DNA from: JBFWWW01 sp050245975
GTDB taxonomy: Bacteria; Pseudomonadota; Alphaproteobacteria; Rhizobiales; Hyphomicrobiaceae
Reading direction: 5' to 3'
DNA length: 13,861 nt
Assembly: GCA_050245975.1 (NCBI GenBank)
Contig: JBFWWW010000098.1
Location: 1-13,861, forward strand
Shown here: one piece after another, positions 7,075-13,392 of the stretch
Position numbering within the stretch: position 1 is the stretch's first letter
Layout of the letters: every line of letters starts with the position of its first letter
Notes under the pieces: model-generated
The model's input: the letters and a program-made list of their open reading frames with translations, nothing else
Databases searched by the model: none
What the model was told of the DNA's origin: nothing
Position numbers and translations under genes: made by a program

Positions 7075-8072
7075 TTCGCGCCCGGCGTGGCCACCGGTCG
7101 CGCGGTCTGCGCGCGCTCGCCGTCGTGTCCCGGGCGCAGCGCCTGGAAATTGATCGGCACGCCGTCGCCGCACGTGCGCTGCGGCCGCAGCTCCACGGGT
7201 CCGGGCAATATGGCGCCGTGATCGGACGCGGCCGCGCGCGGCGCCGGACGAGGCCGCTCCGCGACCGAGGCCGACATGGACATGCCCTTCCAAAGCGTCA
7301 CGAAGGCATCGGCTTCGGTGCGCACGTTCTTCGACGCGCTGCAGAAGATGTTCTGGTAGATGTCCTCGATCCAAAGCCGCTCGTCGGCCGGCGCCGCCTC
7401 GACGGCGAGCGTGATCAGCGCCAGGGCGCGCCGCTCGTCCTTGGGCAGATACTGGCCCCGCCATTGCAGGTCGGCCAGGAACGCCTGCGCACCCGGATGT
7501 CCACCCTGCGACAGCACCGACAGGTGATGCAGCGCAAGTTTCACGTCGGGCGCCACGCCCTCGCCGCGCAGGTAGAGCTTGGCGAGTTCGAACTGCGCAT
7601 CGCGGTCGTTCAGCACGTTGGCCGCGTGATTGAGCCACTCGACCGCGCGCGGCAGATCGGGACGCAGCCCGATCTCGGGCAAACCCGTGCGCAGGTAAGC
7701 CGATAGCGCGATCAGCGCCTTGGCGACGAACGGAGCATGACGGCCGTCGTCGGGATCGGCGTCGAAGTTCTCCAGCACGAGCGTCTTGTAGAGCTCGTAG
7801 GCGCGCGCCTTGTCGGCGCGCTGGCCGTTGTCGTCGGCGTAGATGCGCGCAAGGTAGAACATCGCGAAGAAGCGGCTCTGCTCGTCACCGTGAGCGATGG
7901 CGAATTCGAGCGCCGGAATGGCGTCGTCGTAGCGGCCTGTCCGATAGGAGGTGAGCCCGGTCTCGAAGGCTGCCCGCGGCGACGCGTAACCCGACTCTCG
8001 TGCCGCGTACGCCGGCATCGACGCCGCGGCGGCGAGCACAGCCAGCAGGACCCCGCGCCTCAATATCCGCAT
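7071..8072 (-). CDS. exoR: Exported Sel1-repeat protein resembling ExoR
   Basis: A 333-residue periplasmic helical-repeat protein. The N-terminus is a signal peptide: basic MRILRR, a hydrophobic core and an AYA cleavage site near residue 23. TPR/Sel1-type repeats follow from about 34 to 230, including RDAQFELAKLYLRGEG (157-172) and the next repeat with GGHPGAQAFLADL (190-202). Repeat order and the context beside xthA match rhizobial ExoR, the periplasmic inhibitor of the ExoS-ChvI two-component system that controls exopolysaccharide, motility and symbiosis. The assignment is inferred. The Pro/Arg/Ala-rich tail from about 270 goes beyond the length I recall for ExoR (about 268). Cys244 and Cys301 could form a disulfide. 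The ATG at 8072 has GGAAG nine bases upstream; an ATG at 8090 would add six residues. Confidence 0.7.
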   Translation of the reverse strand: MRILRRGVLLAVLAAAASMPAYAARESGYASPRAAFETGLTSYRTGRYDDAIPALEFAIAHGDEQSRFFAMFYLARIYADDNGQRADKARAYELYKTLVLENFDADPDDGRHAPFVAKALIALSAYLRTGLPEIGLRPDLPRAVEWLNHAANVLNDRDAQFELAKLYLRGEGVAPDVKLALHHLSVLSQGGHPGAQAFLADLQWRGQYLPKDERRALALITLAVEAAPADERLWIEDIYQNIFCSASKNVRTEADAFVTLWKGMSMSASVAERPRPAPRAAASDHGAILPGPVELRPQRTCGDGVPINFQALRPGHDGERAQTARPVATPGAN

Positions 8073-8251
8073 GACAGAAAACTTCCGCATCTTTTCATCA
8101 GATGGCCCGCGCCCATCGACGCTGCCGGTCCGATCCGCCTCCATCGCCGCAGCACCGCATCCCCGAATGGGCGGCACCGATGAAAGCTCGTCCTCTGCCG
8201 GGCACGCTCTGCGGGTTTTGTGGCTCAAAAGTGGCATCTGGCCGCCATACA

Positions 8252-8267
8252 GTTGCTGTTAAGCAAC
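8252..8267. promoter_or_regulatory. Perfect 6-bp inverted repeat upstream of the ExoR-like gene
   Basis: GTTGCT (8252-8257) and AGCAAC (8262-8267) are perfect complements separated by GTTA. The site lies about 180 bases ahead of the ExoR-like start and 30 bases beyond the stop of the small membrane protein, in the 224-base gap between those two genes. That gap (8073-8296) holds no convincing gene. It could be a dimeric-regulator operator or a small hairpin; no T-tract follows. Confidence 0.35.
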
Positions 8268-8296
8268 ATCGAAAACTTTCATGCGCGCACGCGCCG

Positions 8297-8611
8297 TCAG
8301 ACGTCGGATCTGCGCTCGGCGACGCCTGCAAAAAATCCCAGCTCCAGCGCGGCAGAGACGACCAGCGCCGCCACCGCCATCACCGTGATGAGGCCGAACC
8401 AGCCGACACGCTGCAGCAGCCGCCAGGCCAGGAATGCGATGCCGACGGCCACGGCCGGGAAGATGAAGGCTGCGCCGACAGCGGCGGCCGTGCCCTGCAT
8501 CCAGTCCGGCAACGGCAGCGCGAGCAGCCCTTCCGCGACAGCGGGATGCGCCGTCGATGCGGCCAGGACGAACCCGACCAACGCCTGAACCAGCACGCCT
8601 TTTTCTCGCAT
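8297..8611 (-). CDS. Small membrane or exported protein, unknown function
   Basis: A 104-residue hydrophobic protein I cannot assign. The N-terminus (MREKG, then a hydrophobic run ending AHPAVA near residue 26) reads as a signal peptide or a first helix. Two further membrane segments lie at about 40-65 and 71-95, and the tail is short and charged (AERRSDV). Four in-frame ATGs cluster at 8635, 8626, 8617 and 8611. The last is chosen because GAGGG lies about six bases upstream and it gives a clean N-terminus. The gene is on the same strand as the ExoR-like gene, 224 bases ahead of it, and divergent from the DUF2939 gene. Consistent hydrophobicity and codon use support a real gene. Confidence 0.6.
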   Translation of the reverse strand: MREKGVLVQALVGFVLAASTAHPAVAEGLLALPLPDWMQGTAAAVGAAFIFPAVAVGIAFLAWRLLQRVGWFGLITVMAVAALVVSAALELGFFAGVAERRSDV

Positions 8612-8854
8612 CGGCATCCCTCGCATAGACGCCATCTCTAGGCAGCCATCCGGGCGCTCGTTGGGCTTGGCGGGGGCATTGTCGGGGCACCCACCGCGCG
8701 CGATGCGTCAGGGAATCAACATGAAATTGTCCGGCGGCCCTGCAGCCGCCCGAATGTTGCAGCAGGGTTGCCCCGGTTCACAGAACGTTTCCCGACAGTA
8801 CGTTTCCACTTGGATCGAGGCGTAAGGCATGGCGTCGGTATCGGAGACGTCAGC

Positions 8855-9448
8855 ATGAAGAAGATCATCGCGCTGGGTCTCGCGTGTGCCGTGCTCTCGC
8901 TCGCCTATGCATTTTCCCCGTTCGTCGCGGTGCTCCAGATCCGTCACGCCATGCACGCCGGCGATACGGATACGCTGCAGCGCCTCGTGGACTGGGACCG
9001 CGTGCGTGACAGCCTCAAGGGTTCGGTTCGCGCCGACGCGATCGATCCCAGCGCACCGGCGCCCGGACTGTGGCAGCGATTGAAGACCGCCGTCAGACGA
9101 GCCGTGATGCCGCGTCTCGCCGACAATGCGATCGAGCGCTACGTGACACCGGCAAACGCGCCATCGATGCTGGGCTACCGCCAGACATGGCGCGAGACCG
9201 TCAAGCCGGCGCTGGGACTGCCCGAGCCGCCGTCCGCGCTCGCCGGCACCTGGCTTGCCGACACCGCGATCGACCGCTTCGTGTCGTTCTACCGCCGCAT
9301 CACGCGCGCGGTGTTCCTGACGGCGACGCGCTTCGAGATCGAGGTGCGGGACAGCCGGGTGCCCGGCCGCAGCTACATCGGCACGCTCGACCTCGATGGC
9401 TTCGGGTGGAGGCTGACGCGGCTCGAGATCAAGGGCGTCAGTCTCTAA
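8855..9448 (+). CDS. DUF2939-family protein
   Basis: A 197-residue exported or membrane-tethered protein. An N-terminal hydrophobic segment (MKKIIALGLACAVLSLAYAF, 1-20) is followed by SPFVAVLQIRHAM and a region with DTDTLQRLVDWDRVRDSLK (37-55), the typical start of DUF2939. That family of short lipoprotein-like or signal-anchored proteins has no assigned function. The remainder has alternating basic and hydrophobic segments and ends in a beta-rich stretch (RSYIGTLDLDGFGWRLTRLEIKG, cut here to its ends RSYIG and EIKG). The frame opens earlier, but the ATG at 8855 with GGAG eight bases upstream gives the correct signal sequence. It is divergent from the small membrane protein across about 240 bases that show no further gene, and convergent with the thioesterase, 25 bases away. 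Confidence 0.82.
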   Translation: MKKIIALGLACAVLSLAYAFSPFVAVLQIRHAMHAGDTDTLQRLVDWDRVRDSLKGSVRADAIDPSAPAPGLWQRLKTAVRRAVMPRLADNAIERYVTPANAPSMLGYRQTWRETVKPALGLPEPPSALAGTWLADTAIDRFVSFYRRITRAVFLTATRFEIEVRDSRVPGRSYIGTLDLDGFGWRLTRLEIKGVSL

Positions 9449-9472
9449 GACTGGCCGAGAGACTGGCCGAGC
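9439..9472. terminator. Hairpin and 12-bp duplication at convergent gene ends
   Basis: CAGTCTCT (9439-9446) and AGAGACTG (9458-9465) form a perfect 8-bp inverted repeat with an 11-base loop across the DUF2939 stop codon. A 12-bp tandem duplication (9449-9460 and 9461-9472, GACTGGCCGAGA/C) overlaps it and may have created one arm. No T-tract follows, so intrinsic termination is only possible. Confidence 0.35.
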
Positions 9473-9473
9473 G

Positions 9474-9956
9474 CTAAAGCGGAAAGATCAGGCAGGTCGT
9501 GGTGCCGTGCGCGATCAGCGTGCCGTTGGCATCGACGATGCGCCCCTCCGCCGTTCCAGTCCTGCGGCCGATGTACATGAGCCGGCCCTCGGCGCGCACA
9601 GGACCGGTTTTCACGCTCATGCCGCGCACGAGGTGCACCTTGAATTCGAGGGTGGTGTAGCCGAAGCCGCGTTCCAGCTTGGTCTGAACGGCACACGACA
9701 TGCAGGAGTCGAGCAACGTGGCGGCGAGCCCGCCGTGCACGCTGCCGATGGGATTGTAGTGCCGGAAATCCGGCGTGGCCGTGAAGAGCGCGAAGCCCGG
9801 AGCCACTTCCGAGAGCTCGAAGCCGAGCGTGGCGCCGATGGGCGGTTTCGGCAGACGCCCCTCGACGATGGCCGTGAGGAACTCCAGGCCGCTCAGCTCC
9901 CTGACGACCTCGACAGGGGCAACCCCATGGCCATCCTGCATCTGTGGCATGCTCAT
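9474..9956 (-). CDS. PaaI-type hotdog-fold acyl-CoA thioesterase
   Basis: A 160-residue cytosolic member of the 4HBT hotdog superfamily, expected to hydrolyse acyl- or aryl-CoA thioesters. The diagnostic segment is NPIGSVHGGLAATLLDSCM (68-86): HGG at 74-76 and Asp83 correspond to the active-site loop and catalytic acid of PaaI-like enzymes. The later TTLEFKVHLVRG and the beta-strand TGTAEGRIVDANGTLIAHGT fit the fold. The ATG at 9956 has GGAG seven bases upstream; a longer frame would run into the preceding gene. It lies 28 bases downstream of the Lrp/AsnC regulator on the same strand, so the two are probably co-transcribed. The substrate cannot be read from the sequence. Confidence 0.85.
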   Translation of the reverse strand: MSMPQMQDGHGVAPVEVVRELSGLEFLTAIVEGRLPKPPIGATLGFELSEVAPGFALFTATPDFRHYNPIGSVHGGLAATLLDSCMSCAVQTKLERGFGYTTLEFKVHLVRGMSVKTGPVRAEGRLMYIGRRTGTAEGRIVDANGTLIAHGTTTCLIFPL

Positions 9957-9984
9957 AAGTGTCTCCGAAATGCGCGTCCGGTGA

Positions 9985-10470
9985 TCAGCCTTTCGCCTGA
10001 ACCCCGAGCGCAAAATCAAGGGGAAGCGCGGTGGTGTACTTGATCTGCTCCATGGCGAAGCTCGACGACACCTTGGCGATGGAAATGCGCCCGATCAGCT
10101 TCTTGTAGAACGCGTCGTATGACGCGATGTCAGGAACGACGACGCGCAGCAGATAGTCCACCTCGCCGCTCATGCGATAGAATTCGACGACCTCGGGAAA
10201 ATCGACGACCGCGGCGTGAAATTTCTCCAGCCAGTCGAGGCTGTGCCGATCCGTCTTGATCGAGATGAAGACCGTGACGGCGGCGTTGACCTGCTTGGGG
10301 TCGAGGATCGCCGCGCGTCTCTGGACGACGCCGGCCTCCTCCAGTTTCTGGATGCGCCGCCAGCAGGGCGTGGTGGAGAGCCCGACCTCCTTGCCGATGT
10401 CAGCCACCGGGCGCGTGCAATCCTGCTGCAGGATGCGCAGGATCTTCACATCCATCTCGTCGAGCGTCAT
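9985..10470 (-). CDS. Lrp/AsnC-family transcriptional regulator
   Basis: A 161-residue DNA-binding regulator. The N-terminal winged helix-turn-helix (about 3-62) reads DEMDVKILRILQQDCTRPVA and has the recognition helix STTPCWRRIQKLEEAGVV (32-49). The C-terminal RAM/AsnC domain (about 67-150), which binds amino-acid effectors and builds octamers, includes MSGEVDYLLRVVVPD and YDAFYKKLIGRI. The length is typical. The ATG at 10470 has a GGGGGA ribosome-binding site. It is probably co-transcribed with the thioesterase and faces the DUF442 gene across an AT-rich control region; regulators of this family usually bind such a region and control themselves and the divergent gene. The effector is unknown. 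Confidence 0.9.
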   Translation of the reverse strand: MTLDEMDVKILRILQQDCTRPVADIGKEVGLSTTPCWRRIQKLEEAGVVQRRAAILDPKQVNAAVTVFISIKTDRHSLDWLEKFHAAVVDFPEVVEFYRMSGEVDYLLRVVVPDIASYDAFYKKLIGRISIAKVSSSFAMEQIKYTTALPLDFALGVQAKG

Positions 10471-10565
10471 AGACGTCCCCCAAAGGGCCTGAAACCTGAT
10501 GCTCACGCCTGGCGCGTAAAGCGGAAGATTTTTATCGCGCCGGCGGCAGGCACGATGATTTAGTA

Positions 10566-10605
10566 TTTTTTTTCTTCAACCGCAACTTTCTGCGTTGTTT
10601 TTTTT
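10566..10605 (+). promoter_or_regulatory. AT-rich leader with terminator-like hairpin before the DUF442 gene
   Basis: Two runs of eight T (10566-10573 and 10598-10605) flank an imperfect inverted repeat, CAACCGCA (10577-10584) and TGCGTTG (10591-10597), which pairs with one bulged C. On the plus strand the stem is followed at once by the second T8, the form of an intrinsic terminator. It lies 56 bases ahead of the DUF442 start and about 100 bases from the Lrp/AsnC start. It may be an attenuator in the leader, a terminator for upstream noise, or bendable DNA for the Lrp-type regulator. Confidence 0.45.
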
Positions 10606-10660
10606 AAATGAACCGCGATATTGCCGGCTGCGGCAGACCCCTGCCGCGTCGAGACGGATC

Positions 10661-11176
10661 ATGGCGATGGACAAGATCACTTACATCACTCCTCAGTTCG
10701 CGGTCACTTCGGAGCTGGCCCCGGAAGACTTTCCGGCCGCAGCCGCGCTGGGCTTCAAGTCCATCATCTCGAACCTCCCGGACGGCGAATCCGCCGACGG
10801 CCTGACGGCCAGACGCGAGGCCGTGCTCGCGTGGCGCCACGGGCTGACATTCCAGCACGTGCCCGCTCCCAAGCTCGACATCTTCTCGGACGCTGTGGTC
10901 GGCGCGATGGAGGACGCCCTGCATCGCACACCCGGTCCCGTCCTCGCCCACTGCAAGTCCGGCCTGCGCTCGGCGATCGCCTGGGCAGCGGCCTCGGCGC
11001 GCAGCCAGCAGGTGACCTGCGTGCTCGATACGCTGGCGGCAGCCGGCTTCGATCTCGATTTCATCCGCGACGACCTCGACGCACAGGCCCATCGCAAGCA
11101 CTGGCTGGGACTGGCGCCCGCGATGGATTGCGGCTGCCCCGAGCCGGCGGAGCGGACGCCCGCCGCGGCCGCGTAA
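10661..11176 (+). CDS. DUF442 / TIGR01244-family sulfurtransferase- or phosphatase-like protein
   Basis: A 171-residue cytosolic protein of the family fused to a metallo-beta-lactamase domain in Blh of rhizobia and Xylella, where it is tied to sulfide handling. Here it stands alone. Residues DKITYITPQFAVTSELAPED (4-23) and GFKSIISNLPDGE (31-43) are family-typical. The active loop AHCKSGLRSA has Cys98 and Arg103 spaced CX4R, as in rhodaneses, rather than the CX5R of dual-specificity phosphatases. A second cysteine pair, DCGCPEP (156-162), lies near the C-terminus. The ATG at 10661 (or 10667) begins the conserved part; the frame is open back to 10595. It is divergent from the Lrp/AsnC regulator, which may control it, and convergent with the uracil-DNA glycosylase gene four bases away. 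Confidence 0.8.
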   Translation: MAMDKITYITPQFAVTSELAPEDFPAAAALGFKSIISNLPDGESADGLTARREAVLAWRHGLTFQHVPAPKLDIFSDAVVGAMEDALHRTPGPVLAHCKSGLRSAIAWAAASARSQQVTCVLDTLAAAGFDLDFIRDDLDAQAHRKHWLGLAPAMDCGCPEPAERTPAAAA

Positions 11177-11180
11177 GCCT

Positions 11181-11834
11181 TCAGCGGCGCGCTTTCGCCG
11201 CCGGCACCTCGAGCCGGGCGCGGATCTCGCGGCGCAGGCGCGGCAGCACCTCGGTCTCGAACCACGGATTGGCCTTGAGCCAGCCGTTGTTGCGCCAGGA
11301 CGGGTGCGGCAGGGGCAGGCACTTCGGCGTGCGCGCGCTGTCGAGAAGAGCGCGCCAGTCGCGCATCGTCGCCGACAGGTTCGCGCTCGACGGACCGAGA
11401 TGCCAGCGCTGCGCATAGTGACCGATGAGCAGGATCAGCTCGAGCTGCGGCATGAGGTCGAACAGGCGGCCCCGCCAGGCCGGCGCGCACTCCTTCCGCG
11501 GCGGCAAGTCTCCACCCGCCGCGTCGTAGCCTGGAAAGCAGAACCCCATCGGTACGATCGCGATCCGGCTCTGATCGTAGAATTCCTCGCTTGTGACGCC
11601 CATCCAGCCCCGCAGCCGGTCGCCCGAAGGATCGGTGAAGGGGATGCCGGACTTGTGCACGCGCAGGCCCGGCGCCTGGCTGCAAATGCAGATGCGGGCG
11701 GTCGTGCTGGGCCGCAGCACGGGCCGCGGCTCGTGCGGCAATGCCTTGCCGGCCGGCGCTTCGACGCAGATGCGGCAGGCCTCGATCTCGCGCACGAGGC
11801 GCGTCAGCGCGGATGTCCCGGCGGCTCTCGCCAC
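11181..11834 (-). CDS. Uracil-DNA glycosylase family protein, probable 4Fe-4S type
   Basis: Excises uracil from DNA to start base excision repair (family role). The 217-residue product has motif A as SQAPG (52-56), a downstream SGIPFTDPSGDRLR (62-75) and motif B with HPS (177-179, LPHPSWRNNGW). Cys20, Cys23, Cys99 and Cys116 follow the CX2C...CX16C layout of the Fe-S ligands in family 4 and related glycosylases. No ATG serves as start: the GTG at 11834 is preferred because GAGG, overlapping the stop of the upstream hydrolase gene, lies six bases ahead; a TTG at 11846 would add four residues. It is third in a GST-hydrolase-glycosylase unit and probably translationally coupled to the hydrolase. 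Confidence 0.87.
   Translation of the reverse strand: MARAAGTSALTRLVREIEACRICVEAPAGKALPHEPRPVLRPSTTARICICSQAPGLRVHKSGIPFTDPSGDRLRGWMGVTSEEFYDQSRIAIVPMGFCFPGYDAAGGDLPPRKECAPAWRGRLFDLMPQLELILLIGHYAQRWHLGPSSANLSATMRDWRALLDSARTPKCLPLPHPSWRNNGWLKANPWFETEVLPRLRREIRARLEVPAAKARR
11184..11201 (+). terminator. Possible terminator hairpin after the DUF442 gene
   Basis: GCGGCG (11184-11189) and CGCCGC (11196-11201) form a perfect 6-bp GC stem with a six-base loop, seven bases beyond the DUF442 stop. It lies inside the last codons of the convergent glycosylase gene and has no T-tract, so its complementarity could be coding coincidence. Confidence 0.22.
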
Positions 11835-11842
11835 ACTTGTCC

Positions 11843-12586
11843 TCAAACGTCGATGACGAGGCCGTCTTCGGCCAGCAGGACACGAGGATCGGCGATCTCG
11901 TGCCGCCGCGCCAGCATGGGTGCTGACATGTGCGTCAGCATCACGCGCTTTGCGCCGATGCGGTCAAGCTCCGCGCCGATGCGCTTCCAGGTCATGTGAT
12001 AGCGGACTTCGGCGTCAAACTGGTAGCACTCGATGATCATCAGGTCGGCACGGTTGCCGGCCGTCACCAGAGCATCGACCCACTCGGTGTCGCCCGAGAA
12101 GGTCAACGTCCGGCCGTCGCCCTCGAAGCGCAGCGCATAGGGAGGCGCACCGGACGGATGACTGACCTCGAATGGGGTGGCGCGCACGCCCGCGATCTCG
12201 ACCGGCACGCCCGGCTGCCACTCCTGGAACCGCATCTCGAACCGGCGCGCAACCGTCGTCGAGCCGGGAAACAGGATCTCGGCCGCCGCCTGATAGCGCG
12301 CCTCGATGCCTTGCGGCCCGATGACCCCGATCGGTGCCGTGCGCTTGGAGACATGATGCGCCTGCATCATCCACCACACGAGCCCGGGGAAATGATCGCC
12401 GTGGAGGTGCGAGATATAGATGGTGTCGATGCTGTTGGGGTCGAGGCCGAGGCGATTGAAGCCGATCAGCGAGGACGCGCCGCAATCGATCAGAAAGCGC
12501 GCGCCGGACGTTTCGACCTGATAGCAGCTCTGCAGCCGGCCGCCCGATCCGAACGCGTCGCCGCAGCCGACAACCGTGAGGCGCAT
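11843..12586 (-). CDS. MBL-fold metallo-hydrolase, RNase Z / PhnP-like
   Basis: A 247-residue metallo-beta-lactamase-fold hydrolase. The metal site is complete: His60, His62, Asp64 and His65 in SHLHGDHFPG, His143 in VSHPSG, Asp166 in FSGDTEW and His219 in THMSAP. GDT plus a late HM(S/A)AP motif groups it with RNase Z- and PhnP-type phosphodiesterases, not with ETHE1 dioxygenases or glyoxalase II. The long flexible exosite arm of true tRNase Z is not evident, so a role in tRNA 3' processing is not assumed. The ATG at 12586 has GGGGGAG just upstream; the longer frame is only a shadow of the GST gene. It starts 11 bases after the GST stop, and its TGA overlaps a possible TTG start of the glycosylase gene. 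Confidence 0.85.
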   Translation of the reverse strand: MRLTVVGCGDAFGSGGRLQSCYQVETSGARFLIDCGASSLIGFNRLGLDPNSIDTIYISHLHGDHFPGLVWWMMQAHHVSKRTAPIGVIGPQGIEARYQAAAEILFPGSTTVARRFEMRFQEWQPGVPVEIAGVRATPFEVSHPSGAPPYALRFEGDGRTLTFSGDTEWVDALVTAGNRADLMIIECYQFDAEVRYHMTWKRIGAELDRIGAKRVMLTHMSAPMLARRHEIADPRVLLAEDGLVIDV

Positions 12587-12597
12587 CGCTCCCCCGC

Positions 12598-13209
12598 TCA
12601 GGCCTTGGCGCTCGGACGGGAGCTCACATCCTTGTGCCAGCGCGCAACGTTGGCGAGATTCTTCGGCATCTCGACGCGCGCCGGGCGCATGAAGTCGACC
12701 GCGCACAGCGCCGTGACGTCGGCGATGGAATAGGCGTCGCCGGCGATGAACTGGGAATTTGCGAGCTGATCGTCGAGGATTTCCAACGCCTCGACCGCCC
12801 TCGACTTGTTGGCTTCGCCCCAGGCGGCCACCTGCGGCACCTCGAGATGGGCCATCGCCGGATGCAAATGACGGAAAGCCTGGGCGACCGGCCAGAACAG
12901 CCCCAGCTCCACCCGGCGGTGCCACATTTCGACCAGCGCGCGTCCGAGCGCCCCGGTGCCGAACAGCGCGGGCGATGGCTTCTGCTCCTCGAAATACCGG
13001 CAGATCGCCACGGTCTCGGAGATCGCGGTGCCGTCGTCGAGCAGCAGGACAGGGACGCGCTGGAAGCGGTTGAGCTTCGTGAATTCGGGCGTCTTCAGCT
13101 CGCCCTTCATCAGGTCATATTCCTCGAACGGCACCTCGATGCCCTTTTCGGCCAGAAAGACGCGCACACGGCGAGGATTGGGGGCCTGCCTGGTCTCAAG
13201 GATCTTCAT
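12598..13209 (-). CDS. Glutathione S-transferase family protein
   Basis: A 203-residue cytosolic GST-fold protein. The N-terminal thioredoxin-like domain (1-75) has the cis-proline pair Val52-Pro53 and the glutathione gamma-glutamyl-binding Ser64-Glu65 (AISETVAICRYFE). The all-helical C-terminal domain (about 85-195) carries AGDAYSIADV (156-165), whose SIAD is the N-capping box of GSTs. The N-terminal segment ETRQAPNPRRVRVFL (5-19) supplies no classical catalytic Tyr, Ser or Cys in the first turn; an Asn or backbone role is possible, as in several bacterial GSTs. The ATG at 13209 has GGAG about seven bases upstream. It is first of the GST-hydrolase-glycosylase operon and divergent from the membrane protein at 13393. 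The electrophilic substrate is unknown. Confidence 0.9.
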   Translation of the reverse strand: MKILETRQAPNPRRVRVFLAEKGIEVPFEEYDLMKGELKTPEFTKLNRFQRVPVLLLDDGTAISETVAICRYFEEQKPSPALFGTGALGRALVEMWHRRVELGLFWPVAQAFRHLHPAMAHLEVPQVAAWGEANKSRAVEALEILDDQLANSQFIAGDAYSIADVTALCAVDFMRPARVEMPKNLANVARWHKDVSSRPSAKA

Positions 13210-13392
13210 GGCTGCTCTCCGGCTGATGAGCGTCCAGTGGTAGTGGACCCGATCCGCCCGCGCAAGCTCACCCATAAACGCCTCGTTAGGGATTTGGCCC
13301 GACAGTGATTTCGGACGCATACGCACGGCCGCCCGCCGGGATTGGGCCGATGCCCGCTGCATCGCCGGCCGACGCCGCCGGGGGAGTTGAAC

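Noticed and set aside
8259..8282. A seven-codon leader peptide (MKVFDVA) on the minus strand ending inside the palindrome upstream of the ExoR-like gene
   Set aside because: There is no ribosome-binding site, no run of regulatory codons and no terminator following it.
8733..8750. GGCGGC/GCCGCC inverted repeat between the small membrane protein and DUF2939 genes
   Set aside because: It is a 6-bp GC-only stem without a T-tract in a promoter-side gap between divergent genes; such stems are expected by chance at this base composition.
10661..13209. The DUF442 protein, MBL hydrolase and GST as a sulfide/persulfide detoxification module
   Set aside because: The MBL protein has RNase Z/PhnP-type motifs (SGDT, THMSAP), not those of ETHE1 dioxygenases, and the DUF442 gene is on the opposite strand, so the resemblance to Blh systems is superficial.
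13232..13248. GTCCA/TGGAC inverted repeat just upstream of the GST gene
   Set aside because: Five-base arms with a seven-base spacer are too short to support an operator call without comparative data.
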